A DNA stretch of 64,000 nt from Straminergon stramineum (Eukaryota > Streptophyta > Bryopsida > Hypnales > Calliergonaceae), in assembly GCA_963920665.1 (NCBI GenBank), contig OY987268.1, positions 13,580,501-13,644,500 on the forward strand, written 5' to 3'. Positions 1 to 12,699 of this stretch are shown here, one piece after another (positions within the stretch are counted from its first letter, which is position 1; every line of letters starts with the position of its first letter). The notes under the pieces were generated by a model. It was not told where the DNA came from. It was given only the letters and a program-made list of their open reading frames with translations, and made no database searches. A program made the translations under genes and the position numbers.

Positions 1-3000
1 AAAAAAATAACACCCGTCAGAATATCAGATACTATGTGGGCCATGCAATGCACTCAATGCTATGCTATGAGGGTACTGTAATTGTACTAAAAATGCATGA
101 TTGTATCAGCCTTTCTTCCTGACAAAAACCCTTGCAGTGTGTTCTTCAACACGCTTGTGTCAAAAAAAAGAAAAAAGAAAAAGAAAAAGCATGATTGTGT
201 GTAACTTTTGTAGAAGAAGGATAAACTCCAATCTTTACAAGAGGCTGGTACTATACATGTGCAGTTGTGCACCAATAGTTACTTAAATATCACACAAGGT
301 GATATAACCTTTACTTTAATTCAATACAAGAATAACTTAACATGGCCTCCATGAATCATGTGTAGTACCTGATGTGTTGTCTTTTTACTCCCTAATTGAC
401 TGCATGGTGGAGTAGTAAGAATAATTCCTTTTTTTAAACAAGCAACCCCCACAACCAATCAAATAGGGAGAATCTCAGGGTTAGTGGATCACGTGGACCT
501 TGTGGGCAAGTGTCCCCCAAAACAATTGAAACTGATGGAGGCTCACTCATTTGCAAGGGGAGGGGGACAAGTTAACTTAATTACAGTATAATGAGGCCAC
601 ACAAAATAAGTTAATTCTACTTTGTCTAGGCACATTTTAACTTACGGTTGTCAGATATCAGTCGTGCATGAAATGGGTAAATTAAACAAAAAAATTTGCC
701 GGAGCCTTGTGCTCTTGGTTCGATGTACTGTTTCCCTTTATCAATGGAAATTGTCCGTTTGGTTCAAAAAAATAAAAAATGGATAAATTAATTGTTTCCT
801 CCACGGGGAAGTTATGGGCAAGTGGTTATTACAATTGGACACCCCCAACCCCGGGCAACTGCTTCCACTAAGGCCAAGGTCGGCCTTGATTTCATCGTTT
901 CCAAATGTCTGTCCTATTGCTACAGAATGGTAGTCTAATTTTTGTTTCGTTACACAGGGCGTCCCATTGGCTGCACACTACTTGGAAACCGCCCCAATCA
1001 TCACCGCGGATTCGCAAGCAGTTGCTTGAAGCAACTGCTAACCGCATCATGTGCAATGAAGGAAGGAAGGCATGAACGATAGAAACGAACAAACGAATTT
1101 GGATGGAGATTGAGCATTGATGGATACGATCGCCTCCCAGTGCAAGTGATACCAAGTTCATCATGGGAAAAGTGTGTGGTTGGTGGGCTTTGTATTTTTT
1201 TTACCCTTTGCAATGAAATGAAATTCTGTTTCATTTGTTTCCAAAAAAAAAATCGTGGGAAAAGTGGGAAGTGATCATGTTGAGGAGTTTGTTGCACTTC
1301 ACATGGAAATCGGTACACAGTATCAACGTTCAACCAAATCACAAGTGTCAAATCTTTTGTTGAGGGCTTTCTGACAATACCAAAACTTGAACTCAACTGG
1401 AGGACACATGATCTAGGAGATCTCAACAAAACAAAACAAGCTAACTTTAACCTCTGAGCACCCAGAGCGTGTTTATCGAAATCTAGACCCTTTCTGAACT
1501 CATTCTAATCAAATTGTCACCCAAATGAGATTTACAAAACTTGACTGTATTGATTGGTAGTGGAGATAGATATGGAGGGGGGGGGGGGAGGACAAATGAT
1601 TTTACCATATCTTTGAAAAGAGATTATAATAGATCATAAATAGGGCAACCTTTCATTTTGGGGAGGCCAGATTTGAGGTGTTTGGGCGCTAAGGGGTTAA
1701 TTCCTCAAGGCCCCAGCAATTTCTGTATTTTTTCAAAAGTTTGAACTTTGATTGACTATATGCAATGTACATCTAGCTTATTACATGATGTCAATTGTAC
1801 TTTTGAACTTCCATGTTCAATAGGAACATCATAATATAAAATTTACTTAGATATACTTCTTAGAATGTAAGAAAATGAAGTTATAACTTTGACTTGTTGA
1901 ACAAGTGAGAGGCCCAAAACAAGCTCCTTAGGCCTTGAGGGGTTAAGTTGTGGATGAAGTGAGATTTGTTGCACTATACATGGTTATTTTTAGTGATAAG
2001 TGGATCCCATATCATGTTGATTACATAGCGCCAAATTTTAGAAGTGGAGGAGGAATTTTGCACATGTTGACAAAAATTGCCCACCTTGCCTAGAAATCTT
2101 CAAGCAACATAACTTTTGATTTGGACACCAGATCAGAAAAAAAAATTATATTCTTACCAAGGAAGTACATGTTCAAACCTTGTATTAAATCTTTGTGAAC
2201 ATTTGATCCAAATTGACTTTGGGTGCAACTACCTAAAATCTCTTTTGTATATTGAACAATCACTTGGCCAGTCTTTTGAGGGACAAGGTTTAAGCCTTAG
2301 TTCTTTGATGATCAAGAAAGAGAAGCTTCCAAATGTAAGAAATAGAACACACTCTAGATGTGTGTAAAACTTTTGAAATTGTTTATATTACATAACAATC
2401 CCTACTTGTCCTAGCTGGGGACTTGTTCTACAACAAAATTTTACCCCTAAAGGACCAACTGAAGTGCCTATTCAACGTACATAAAAATTCTTGGGTAGTT
2501 ACACACGAAGCCAATTTAGGCTAGATATTCGTGGAATTTTGAGACTAGGTGTGAGTATGTAGCCCCTTGGTGGAAATATAATTTTTTTCCAATCGGATCG
2601 CTAGATTGAAAATTATATTGCCTTGAACTTTTGGGGGCAACTATGACAACACCTACAAAATTTTTCTTTTACTTCTAAAATTTGCTAGGTATGTAACATG
2701 TCTTAGTGTTATTGGCTGTTACAGCCACTACATGGTGCATAGTGTAAACTATGCACCATGACAAAAAAAATTAATAAAAATTTAATTTTAACCTCACCCC
2801 CTCATATAGTTTTGGAAGGGTGCAATTTTATAAAAGATTTTATATTTAAGTTTAAGTTTAGATTGATCCCCACCTCCCCTTCTTGTAATTTTGGGAGGGT
2901 GGGATTGCAAACAATCAGTATGGGATAATCTCATACTGTTGTATCTGTATCCTGTCATCCGTATCTATATATTGCACTATCGTATTCGTGTTTGTATTCG

Positions 3001-6000
3001 TACCATATTTCGTATGTACATCTGATGGCTATTGATTTTTCTTGTAGGGGATGGAATTTTTTTGAAATAAATTGGATGGCTCCTAATTTTTGGGAGGTGG
3101 CGGGGGGAATTTTTTTAGAGGGGGGAGTGTGACAGACTCTTTTCAATGGATAGTAACATGATACAAGATGCAAAATGTCAAAAAAAATAACCATATGTAG
3201 TACAACAATCCCATTCTTTGTAGAGTTAAAGAGTGTTGGTCTTGGAGGAGGAGAAAGTTTGTAATTTTTTTCCCTCTAACTTCAAATGCTACAATCTTTC
3301 AATCCATATGGACAAATTTCTTAAAAAAATATTTCCACACATTCCTATTGTAGCCCAATACAAATTTGTATAGTTTAAATTTGAGAAAAACTTATTTTTT
3401 TTCAATTTTTTCTCACTACCCTAAAAAGTGGCAATTTTTCACAATTTCTACTCCAAATGTATCTTGGTCTTCTAGGAGTTAATCTACTTTTCTTCCTAAT
3501 TGTTTGTAAATAGTTAAGCTTCATGTAAAAGTAATCAAGCCCTCAATGACAAACAAATGGTTTACTATTCAATCCAACTACATTCATTTCCGACAACTTC
3601 AAAGGAACTTCAAGATTGCCCCCACTTGACTAATATGGTATGAACCTAGACACTTACACATCAAAGGTTTATTAAAACTATAATCTACAATATTTTCACA
3701 CAAGTTGAAAGTCAAATTCCCAAAGCCAATGATTTAAAAAAAATTTAACCTTTTAATTTATAGAACCGAGTTCCTCATGGGATGGATTGCATCCAACCGA
3801 CAAGGATTCTGCCCGGCCAGCCATAGGATGCCCTTGTTTTCGGCAAGTTGGGGAGAATTGGGGGATTCGGGAGCACCCCCCCCCCAAGAAAAAACTGAGA
3901 CACGTGGAGGCTTCTCATTGCAGCTGACGTGGAGTTTCGCACATGTGATCATTCGATGATTCTACCCAATCATCATGCCAGGCTTCGAGTCTCCGCACCA
4001 CCTGACATCAGCCAATTCCTTTGCCCCTTTAACTTACTTAACTTAACGCTTGCCCAATTCATGAGGTACCTTATAATTTATAATTCATGAACTTAGAAAC
4101 TTATCATTTTGGGGAAAAGAATTGTATTTTTATGGAAACAAATGATTGTGAGAGTACCAAAGTATATTTCTTACGAGTATCAAAGGACAAGCCACCTCAG
4201 CCGTCATTTTTGTTGCAACTTTCTTCTTACTTATAAAACTATTCAAATTCATGGCTCCACTATTGAGATATTTGCCAATATCTATGTGTATCAAGGTGAT
4301 CACCCATTTCTGATCACTTAAGCAATTCAGCCTATTTGTAGCATGGAAAAAGTTCAGGAAAAAATTTCCCCGTGTAGAGAAATAGATTTTGGAAGGATTT
4401 CATAATTTTCTCAATTTTTTTAGAAGAAAAATTAACACTAATTTTTTTCGTGAAGACTCTACTTGTTCCATTCTCAATATGTAGGCAAACCTATTTTCAA
4501 CCATAGGATGGTTCCAAAATTGATGTAAGGCTTGCAATGTACATGGAGTGATCATTGTAAGCTTTCAATGTACAACTCTTGTTGTTGTTTTTTGTCCCCT
4601 TGGGTCATGCGGTGCATGAAATGTCATCTACATTTCATCTGATTGGAAATGGAGCAGCCTAAACTACAAGAATGGGAGGCTGATCGGAAATGGGTGATCT
4701 CCTTTAGTTTGTTTTGTTGAATGCTTTCATTTTTCTTTTAGCTTGTTTCTATCCATTGGGATAACTAAAGAGTGGGTCAATTGAAAGCAATGACTTTCTT
4801 ATTTTCTATCAAAATTTAGTAAAATTCATACAATTGGTAACTTTTGATAGATTTTTTGATACCACTCTTCGATCAATTTGTTGCAATTTTTTGTATTTAA
4901 AATATCATTTGTTTGTTTGTAGCATTTTTCTTCTTCTTAATAACTTACCTAATTACCTCCAAAATTTCTTTAAAGGAAATTAGCTACAAAATTTGTCTCC
5001 TAGCTATTTAATAAAATTCTTAAATGAAAAAACAAGCCCTTAGAGCTTGGTTGTAAATGAGCCTTTGATAAAAATGTCTTTAGCATTTTTTTGAATGCTT
5101 AAACCTTCTTGCCCTATTATAAATTAAATAAGATTTTTCAAACATCATTTTTAGATTGCAAAGTCAAAGTACCGTTCATCAACCATTTTTATATACAAGG
5201 ATTGTAAAAATGTCAAGTAAGGAACAAGACACATGTCCCACTTCAAGGAGTTTTTATTGTTCTTCCTTAAATTGTCCACCATGCCATCAAATGTCATTAA
5301 AGGGTTAAACTTCTTATCAAACAAAATTGTTCAACTGAAGTTTTGATTCTTTGCCTTGTCTTCATTCACTTCATGATTTGGGTAAGTGAATGATAGATGA
5401 TTTTAGTAACATAATTGTCAAATTTGGATTACCACAAGAAAGACTTGAACTAATTACAATCACACTTTATATCACACTTTACATTTCAAGCATGATTTTG
5501 GTTTTATTATTGTTATTATTATTATTATTAAAAATAAATTTGATTGAAATTTTGATTTCTTAGATAAGCCACTCATACTTTGGAGGGTTGAGAATCAATT
5601 ACAAAACTTGGAAATCTCAGATTTAAAATATATGTTTTAATTACTAACAATTTTTTTTAAGAAAATGTCACAAAAATTGAAAAAACAGAAACGTGTAAAA
5701 GTCTTTAAATTTACCTCTCATCCAAGGGTAATTCTACTTACAAAAGTATTTTACATGTTTCTTTTAGTGAAGGGCATCTACCTTCTAAAGGCGGCAACAA
5801 GTTGTCCACATTCATCTATGCCCTGAAGGCATGGGTAATTGAACTACCTCTAATAATTTTCACTCTCTTTAGACCTACATTATATTATTATGATTATAAT
5901 GATACATAAGAATCTTCATAGAGTTGCCGCTAATGACATAATCAAATTTTTTATTTTTAATAGTTTGTCTATTTTATTCAAAATTGTAATGGTAATGAAT

Positions 6001-6050
6001 GTTTATAAAAATCATTCATCCAGTATAGACAAGGTCAAAAATGGTCTTTT
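1..6050. other. AT-rich intergenic spacer, no gene supported
   Basis: No open frame here looks like a recognisable protein; the longer ones (for example 1001-1429 on the minus strand) run through low-complexity sequence and A-rich tails. Seen directly: two stretches ending in A-runs after a phrase resembling plant LINE 3' tails (about 715-780 and 1195-1250), a G homopolymer near 1577-1588, a small hairpin cluster at 2714-2760, a member of the dispersed repeat family near 3270-3390, and a GC-richer patch at 3770-4030 with CACGTGG and TGACGTGG motifs but no downstream gene. A trinucleotide ATT microsatellite lies near 5505-5530. Confidence 0.6.
2714..2760. repeat. Two adjacent short hairpins
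   Basis: 2714-2726 reads as a 5-bp-arm palindrome (ggctg, 3-base loop, cagcc). Immediately after it, 2731-2760 is a perfect inverted repeat with 13-bp arms and a 4-base loop (gtaa), followed by an A-run. The function is unknown. It could be the end of a degraded transposon. I looked for a CTRR terminus of the Helitron kind just after the hairpin and did not see one. Confidence 0.7.
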
Positions 6051-6269
6051 CCGTTTGCACGTCCACTCCACTCGAGTGGACCTACTCCGCACAGGTATTG
6101 TAGCCCCACCCACACGTCCACGTCGCCCAGTAGATGCCCACGTGAGATTTCTATTTCGAATGCTGATAACCGACCGGGCCTCAACCTTCCGATGACCTGA
6201 CCCTGCCTTTTCAGTACCAGTCCGGTTGTCCGCAATACACAGATACCCTGTCACAACAACCAGATCCCT

Positions 6270-6358
6270 ACTTTCAGATACCCGGATTCCACATATACCC
6301 GGATCCCGTCCTTCTGATACCCGGATCCCGTCTTCCTGATACCCGGATCCCGCCAACT
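6270..6358 (+). repeat. Short tandem repeat upstream of the DUF538 gene
   Basis: About four imperfect copies of a unit of roughly 22 bp built around 'tacccggatcccgtc' follow one another in the GC-rich segment upstream of the DUF538 gene. The stretch sits in what is probably promoter or first-exon sequence. It may simply be a local minisatellite; I see no evidence that it binds a regulator. Confidence 0.65.
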
Positions 6359-6497
6359 CGAAAAGCGTCGACGTCACGAAAGATTCCTTTCTACTGAGAC
6401 AACCAGACTGTAAGTTCCAGTTGCAATTACGCTGTCTGGTTGCCCTGAAGTCCCCGGCGATGGCGGATCCCGCTCGATGCTCTTGCGTTTCCTCGAG

Positions 6498-7395
6498 GTA
6501 CGTGAATGTCTTGTTCTTCGCCGATATTCTCTTCTGGCAACTTTCGCTATTTCACAGTAATGTGGATCTAAATCCCGAAAGTCGATAGATCACGAGTCGT
6601 TGAATTCCTTGAATTTCACGTTTTCGCTTAAGGTTGCTTTGATGTGTTGAGGATGCTTCGTTTTGGGAAGATGTTGCTTAATTTCCTCTGAGAATGAATT
6701 TCTATGCTTTTTTTGTTACTGGTGTCGTTTGTTTTGTGCTTGCCGTCGCTTAGAAGTAGATTGCTCGGTTTGTACGGACAGAGATCGGCATGTGTAGATT
6801 TAGTGTAGATTTAGTGTAGATTTAGTGTATTCTATTTGGAATTAGGCGTGTTGCCTTTAGATGTGGAATTTTTTTGGAAGCAGTTGCTTCAGTGACACGA
6901 GGCGGTGTGTTTTGTTTGGAGATTGGTTAGTTTACGGTTTTTCCGAGCCTCAGATTTGTTTGATGTGATTTTCTTAGTTGCTCGAGGTTGCTTATGGCAA
7001 GGAATTTTCATGGAGCTGTAATTCTTGCATGCGTATTCGAAATTTCTGACTTTAGGTTACGGAGTAATTCTGTCCGGATTCTTGGCGGTAGAGTTAGGGT
7101 TGAGTGCAGCTAATTTCAGGGGAAATAAGGAGACTTCACTTTTCGGAGCTTGATTATGAAGATATCGTCTTCTAGTTTGCACATTTCGCCTATCTTGTTT
7201 TCTTTTTCGTACTAGCGATTTAGTTCGAGGTGTAAAGATCCTACATACTGCTTTTGTTTAGCACACGTGTCTCAATTCGCTAGAAGATTTTATTGATGTT
7301 CAGCATAATGTAAAATTTGTAACTGTGATTCGGTCGTGAATTTCGTGTTATGTCATTGCTAGATATTAACATAGCGCACGCTTGTTTCTCACCAG
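6498..7395 (+). other. Probable 5' UTR intron of the DUF538 gene
   Basis: A strong donor (cctcgag|gtacgt) at 6498 and an acceptor (tttctcaccag|gatc) ending at 7395 would define an intron of 898 bases. It lies in the leader of the intact DUF538 gene, in T-rich sequence flanked by GC-richer blocks. Inside it, near 6793-6830, a 12-bp unit (tagatttagtgt) is repeated three times in tandem. This is inferred from splice consensus only; there is no transcript evidence here. Confidence 0.45.
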
Positions 7396-7571
7396 GATCA
7401 TCTGACGAACGTGAAGTTTGTGTGGGCCATTCCGAAGGTGACTGATATTGTGATTTACGAACTGTAATTTAATACTAGCTGAAGTTCTGGATTGAGGTAC
7501 TTTTGTATTGTGCGGGAAGCGGGAGTGCGTGGGAGGTTAGGGTTCAGTGACCCTAACACTTGCATCTGGCA

Positions 7572-8057
7572 ATGGCAATGGATCATTTGATCCTACTGGT
7601 TACTCTCCTTCTGGCTTTCCCATGTGCAAGCCATGCGCGTTTTGTTCCTTCGGACGCCTCGGATGTGTATAAGAAGTTGGAGACTTATGGATTCCCAGAA
7701 GGCTTATTGCCTCACATTGTTACAGGCTACACCCTCGAGTCGAACGGAAAGTTCTCACTTTATCTCGAAAGCAAATGCCCTGTTCTCATTCAAGACAAGT
7801 ACCCCCTAATGTACGAAAAAGTGATAACTGGAATGCTGTCTTATGGGAGGCTTCAAGGTCTGAAAGGGATCACTGTGAAAGCGTTATACTATTGGTGGAG
7901 TATCACTGGAATTTCCGTCGGAGAAGACCAAAGTCTGTATTTCGAGATTGGTGTCCTGAGTGCCAGTTTTCCTTACAGTAATTTCGATGATCCTCCCGTT
8001 TGTGAGGCTCGCTCATCGATTGAGACGGCCTTCATGGACTCAGTCTCTTCTTATTAG
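7572..8057 (+). CDS. DUF538 family secreted protein
   Basis: This intact single-exon frame of 161 codons encodes a plant-specific DUF538 protein. Residues 1-22 form a hydrophobic signal peptide ending in a small-residue site (ASHA), so secretion is likely. The DUF538 hallmarks follow: YGFPEGLLP at about residues 39-47, the strand FSLYLESKCPV at 61-71, and the LKGITVKALYYWW segment at 97-109. Length fits the family, whose members are usually 150-180 residues. The start at 7572 is preferred over 7578 because it is the first ATG in frame; either gives the same mature protein. The biochemical role of DUF538 is poorly defined; some members have been linked to lipid-like or chlorophyll-related binding and stress, but nothing in this sequence decides it. 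The upstream leader probably carries an intron at 6498-7395. Confidence 0.9.
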   Translation: MAMDHLILLVTLLLAFPCASHARFVPSDASDVYKKLETYGFPEGLLPHIVTGYTLESNGKFSLYLESKCPVLIQDKYPLMYEKVITGMLSYGRLQGLKGITVKALYYWWSITGISVGEDQSLYFEIGVLSASFPYSNFDDPPVCEARSSIETAFMDSVSSY

Positions 8058-9439
8058 GGTGATCTTGTTCAGGAGGTTTGATTATGGTGGTTGCAGTTAC
8101 CCAGGTACACATCTGGTTTTTTATTCATTCTAGACCAGGAGTGTTCGATCAGAATTTTCAAGCAAAAGTAGATTCTCTTCATTAAGAGAAGGTGCAGACT
8201 AGTTCCTTAAAACTGATTTTTAGGCACCTGTACATCTTAGTCTACAGATGGATGTATGAATTTATGTGTCATCTCCAGCTTTATTGTATACAGACATTGA
8301 TGATTTACTGTACCTTATCAGTAGTATTCAATATGAATATGCTTTCTCCCATGTCTCTGTTGCGTGTGGTGACCACTGGTTTGTTGTTGCTGCCAACGTA
8401 CTTTAGAAGCAAACGCTTTCGGGAGTCGAGATTTTATTTACTTCTTTGTGCAGTGTCTGAGAATCTTGAGAGACCTGGAAACAACCTGTCCTCGGTTGCT
8501 TCACCCACTTGTCTGTCGTGGCGTTACAAGCAAATGGCATGGCAGTCAAAATTCAACAACTGCAAGCTGACGATTCGCCAAACAAGACGGTCCCACTGCG
8601 GCAGTGCATCCCAAACCACCCCAGATTTCCCAATCTGATTCTAAATTATCAGTTATTGTGCAAAATTGCAGGAATAGACTGACTAGGCAGCACCCCAGGC
8701 AGGAGGAGGATAGAAATCGTCTCATCGTGGAAGCAGAAAAAGACTCTGCACCTACTTCCATGCAATGATTGCATGTTTTTGCCACCAACCATGAAGTCTT
8801 CCAAAGTGCTCTCATGATCCATGAATAGGATCATATACCTACGTAAGGTTAGTCCTGTAAGGACGATTTGGGTTCTTTGGATGATTTCAGGAACTCTGTA
8901 GGATGGAAAAAAATATTTTTTCATCTAATTTTTTTGGGTAGTTGCTTGAATGAGTGCATTTTAACCCCTGAACGATGAGGTGGACGTTTTTTGTCCGATG
9001 AAAGACATGAAATTCTCCTATGTAGGATAGAAGTGCAACTATTCATCCTCATAATTAGGGGTGGAAAGGGAAGATCTTCTTTAGTAGTTTGACTCCCAAT
9101 GAGTATTTTTTATTTTTTTAAAGTGGATGATGTCACACTACGTGGTTCCAAAATGGCTGATTTCCATGGTCACTAGCTCAATGTTCAAGGGTTAAGTGAA
9201 TTGTATTGAATATTCCCTCACTATTGTAGTAGTAGTTTTCCAAGAGAAGAGGATGCTAAATCCATAGATCACCCCCTTTGGTAGTGTATTTGCCCCTTCT
9301 TGTTCTATTCTCTTGATGTGAATTTTAGTTATACAAATGATATTTTTTGAATTTGTACTCAACTAATGTAATGAACTTTTGTAGTTTCTACTCCAATTGG
9401 AAAATTTGGAAAATTTGAAAAATTCAATGGTTTATTTCA

Positions 9440-9880
9440 ATTTGAACTTTGGACCTATTATCCCCACGTGTACAATTCTTGTATTATATGGTCTTGGTTA
9501 TAATCACTTATGATGCATTTTTGTTCAATCTCAAGGGATTTAATTTGTTTTAATATAGAAAACTCTTATAGTCTTCTTAACATGGAATCCAAAAATGTAA
9601 TTATATATATGAAATGAATATTCTTTGAGGACATAATATAATAGCATTACAAATCTAATTATATCAGGTTTTTTAATACATGTATCATGGGACAAGCTGC
9701 CCAATTTTTTGGACTTTTTAATAAAAATTTAAGATTTTTTCATTATAAATAAAACATTTTGAATGAATTTTCATTTTCATTGGAGGGAACTTCTCGTACA
9801 GATTTTTGCAAATTATGTATAAGTTTTTAAATTCTTCATATATATTTTGAATTTTTTCTAATATGCATGCAACCCAAGGC
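9440..9880 (+). repeat. Dispersed repeat, copy 1 (partner at 39350)
   Basis: This stretch is clearly related to 39350-39700. Both contain the same succession of phrases: 'ttataatcactta', 'atccaaaaatgta', 'aatagcatta', 'tttaatacatgtatcat'. Substitutions and small indels separate them throughout. The homology resumes at 11330-11460 against 39735-39870, so copy 1 carries about 1.4 kb of extra sequence in the middle. Neither copy has coding capacity. The family is probably a non-autonomous or fully decayed transposable element. Confidence 0.6.
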
Positions 9881-11074
9881 AATGGTGAACTTGGGGTATC
9901 ACTTTTTGGACACACTAATTAGGTGATTTTGGTTTAAAACCTCCAAAGTTTGTCTAATTTGTTCATTTTGATCAATTAAGAAGGCTCTAAAATGAAAAAA
10001 AAATTCTTTAGGAATATACATTTTGACCCCTTTATTAATAAAATTAATTATTTTATATATTGGACCACTAAATATAAGTCATATCCCCAAATCATATGAA
10101 AATTAGTTTATTTGGTATTTCAAATGCTTGTTATTGAGGATTTTATGTACACATAGGACAAAACTTACTTTTTCAACTAAATAATTCATTAAAAATTCTT
10201 AAAATTCTTTGATTGTGATGGATTTTTTTTCTTTATACATTATCAATCTATGTAGTTAAAATCACATTTTGTGAAATCATACTTTATTGTATTAAAAAGA
10301 TGAGGCTGTTTGATACAAGGAAGTGGACCAACATTGTAGTTAACCTCTAAAGGACCAAATTGTGTTTTTTGGCAACATAGTGACTTTTAGTAGCTCACTA
10401 CGAATGGAGTTTTTCTTTTTTTTTTCTTTGAAATTTTCACACAACATATGTCCAAGGAGTAGCTTTAAACCCCAAAAGTTTTCATAACCTCTGACTACAT
10501 GGTTAGAAAGTTAGAGCATGATATGTAATTTTCATTGATCTTTGGGCAACCCAAAAATTTCTTAAAAAAACACTTTTTTAAGAAATAATAATCTGAAATT
10601 GGTTTTCTAGATTGATATATACATGGATGGAGAGATTTGAGTCATTCCATTTTGATTTAATGAAATGAAAGTTATGAAGAGTTTTAGTTTGTAGGTAGTT
10701 TTAGATTCTCTACTCTAAAATAAACTTTGAAGTCCTTTATTTAACTCAATTTTCAACATTTTTGGAAAAACATAAAATCCTAGGATGTAGATTGTTTATT
10801 ACAACATTACAACCATTGGGATTGGCATTTTCAACTCTATAACAAAATCCTTAACAATTTAGTATTTTGAATCATTCTCTATTTCTTTGGACTTACTATT
10901 TTTTTCCTATATGTTGTACAATTCCAAATAATCTGAATTTTTCTAAGCATGTAGCCAACTTGTCTTTAAGAATGAATCCAAAGAGTAACCACCATTTTGG
11001 ACATTTTTTCATACAAATGTGGCCTTGTGAAAAATAGCTGCTCGTTCTTTCACAGGGACAAAAAAAGGATTTCT

Positions 11075-11185
11075 GTCCATTCAAATGCTAATATCTTACA
11101 ATCTACACGGTGGAAATTTTTGAAATTTTTTTCACATCTTCTCAAATTAGCGTACTACAAGATCCTACGATTACATGTGTCCAGA
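11075..11185 (+). repeat. Member of a dispersed repeat family ('gatcctatag' family)
   Basis: The order of phrases 'caaatgctaatatc', 'caatctacacgg', 'tttttttcacat', 'tactacaagatccta' recurs at about 17440-17530 (same strand) and at about 50860-50965 (opposite strand). Weaker relatives lie near 3275-3390, 17050-17170 and 32680-32770. The conserved order across copies on both strands points to an old interspersed element. No coding content or intact terminus is visible. Confidence 0.5.
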
Positions 11186-12345
11186 AATGTTTTTTTCTCT
11201 AAAATTTGGTACTTGTACTAGAAATGATAGTTTTGGAGCATTTTTGGAGAAAGCATAGTCTGAAACATTTAGGGGTTAAGACAACCTTGTGGGGTGCCCC
11301 AAATTGTGAAGTTGACCATTGCCCCCCAACATTTTTTATGTTTTAATTTTTTTTAATTTGATCTTCACCTAACTTTTTGATCTTTTCAATTTTTACAAAA
11401 GTTGTCCCTTAAGCTGTTTTAATGCTGATGCCCCTGTGAATAATATAAGAATATTAAAAGAGTTGTGTACCTAGGCTATTATCATGGTTTGCTCATTTTA
11501 TAATTTTGTAATGACACTGTAATCATGACCGTTTACACCATGTTGTTATACACTACTATAGTATATACTTGTGATAAAAATTTCAGATTTTTTTAATAAT
11601 ATTTTGTATTCAATATAAATTTTCTTCACTTTTTCCGTAAAGAATTTACAGTAATTTCCAATTTTCACAAAAAGTTTGAAATTGTCATGATTCACAGACG
11701 GCATGTGATTCCATCTCAGGAATTTAAAAAAAATTTCATCATACATAGTTGCAACATGGCAACAAACAGAGTGAAGGATCAGAGGAAGGACTGACTCCAT
11801 GGACATTGAAACCGTCCTTTCTGAGTTAAGCAAACCAAGCAAACTGCAAAATAATGTCTCCACCGGTAGAAGGATATAAAATCATTTAACTTACACCCCA
11901 CTTTTGTCATGCAGGAGTCTTGTACGTGATCGGGGTGTTTCCAATATGACCTGAGATAGATATATCTTACCTGAGACCTCCAATTTTGTCATGTTATAAT
12001 TGAGAGACTTTGGAATTGTTATCACTAGTAGAATGTGTCCGTTTAGGCCACTGGACCTTAATGACTACCAGGTACAAAGCAATCGTCGGAGACGACTGAG
12101 CGGTCCAAATCCGGCTTCTTCAGTCACAGGATAGTTTTGTTCTTTTGTTGTTGATCTTCTGAAAAAAGACCCACCGCCACATACAATGAGAGACGCACTG
12201 TTCACTGACTGAACTAACGCAAAAGTAACAATCGATGTGCTCTGGTTGAAAGTTGCAACTCTGACATGACGACCCCGATTAATTAACCTAGGTTGTATCG
12301 GTGCAGTTTATCGAGTTTATGGACCCATTCAAAGCAATGTCATTA

Positions 12346-12608
12346 CTAGTCAGCTAGCATTGACAGAGTAGCTGATGACTCATTCGTAGTGTTGTGCAGT
12401 TTAGTGCGTTGCAAATCGGCTTCAGAATAGCCTTCCAGTTGGAGGCTGGGTTGTCTCTGTTGAGCCTGAGAGTGTAGGTGCATCGGGAGGTGCATGGTCT
12501 GTGCGCCAATGCTGTATTTCGTTTTCTTGTTCCAAGCCTTGTATCTGAAGGCATACATGTTGGCATTGCTCCTTTCATCCCAGCAAGGGACAGTAAGTAT
12601 GGTCACCT
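12346..12608 (-). other. Possible terminal exon, unidentified
   Basis: On the minus strand a frame ending in TAG at 12346 reads about 87 codons after a plausible acceptor (aatctcacag|gtgacc). Composition is more coding-like than its surroundings: mixed third positions, charged residues and a YAFRYKAWNKKTKY stretch. I do not recognise the family and see no convincing upstream exon. It could be a relic or a chance frame; the frame remains open upstream to about 12702. Confidence 0.2.
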
Positions 12609-12699
12609 GTGAGATTACTGTGGACAAGATGATCCGATGACTACCGGTAGTACTGGTAAGTTGAAGTAATGTTATGGAAGGTATTAGTAGGGATTCGTC

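Larger units (their letters stand above)
8058..12340. other. 3' flank and repeat-rich spacer
   Basis: The first 600-900 bases are the probable 3' untranslated region and flank of the DUF538 gene. An open frame at 8192-8638 shows no recognisable domain. From about 8950 the sequence becomes AT-rich. It includes one copy of a dispersed repeat (about 9440-9880, related to 39350-39610), a member of another repeat family near 11075-11180, and a stretch at 11330-11460 related to 39735-39870. No gene is supported. Confidence 0.55.

Noticed and set aside
1001..1429. 142-codon minus-strand frame
   Set aside because: It runs through an A-rich retroposon-like tail, has no domain, and its composition matches spacer.
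2731..2760. Helitron terminus
   Set aside because: A perfect hairpin is present but it is followed by an A-run, not by CTRR and a T insertion site.
8192..8638. 148-codon frame downstream of the DUF538 gene
   Set aside because: No recognisable motif, it overlaps other frames of similar length on the minus strand, and its position suits 3' UTR or flank.
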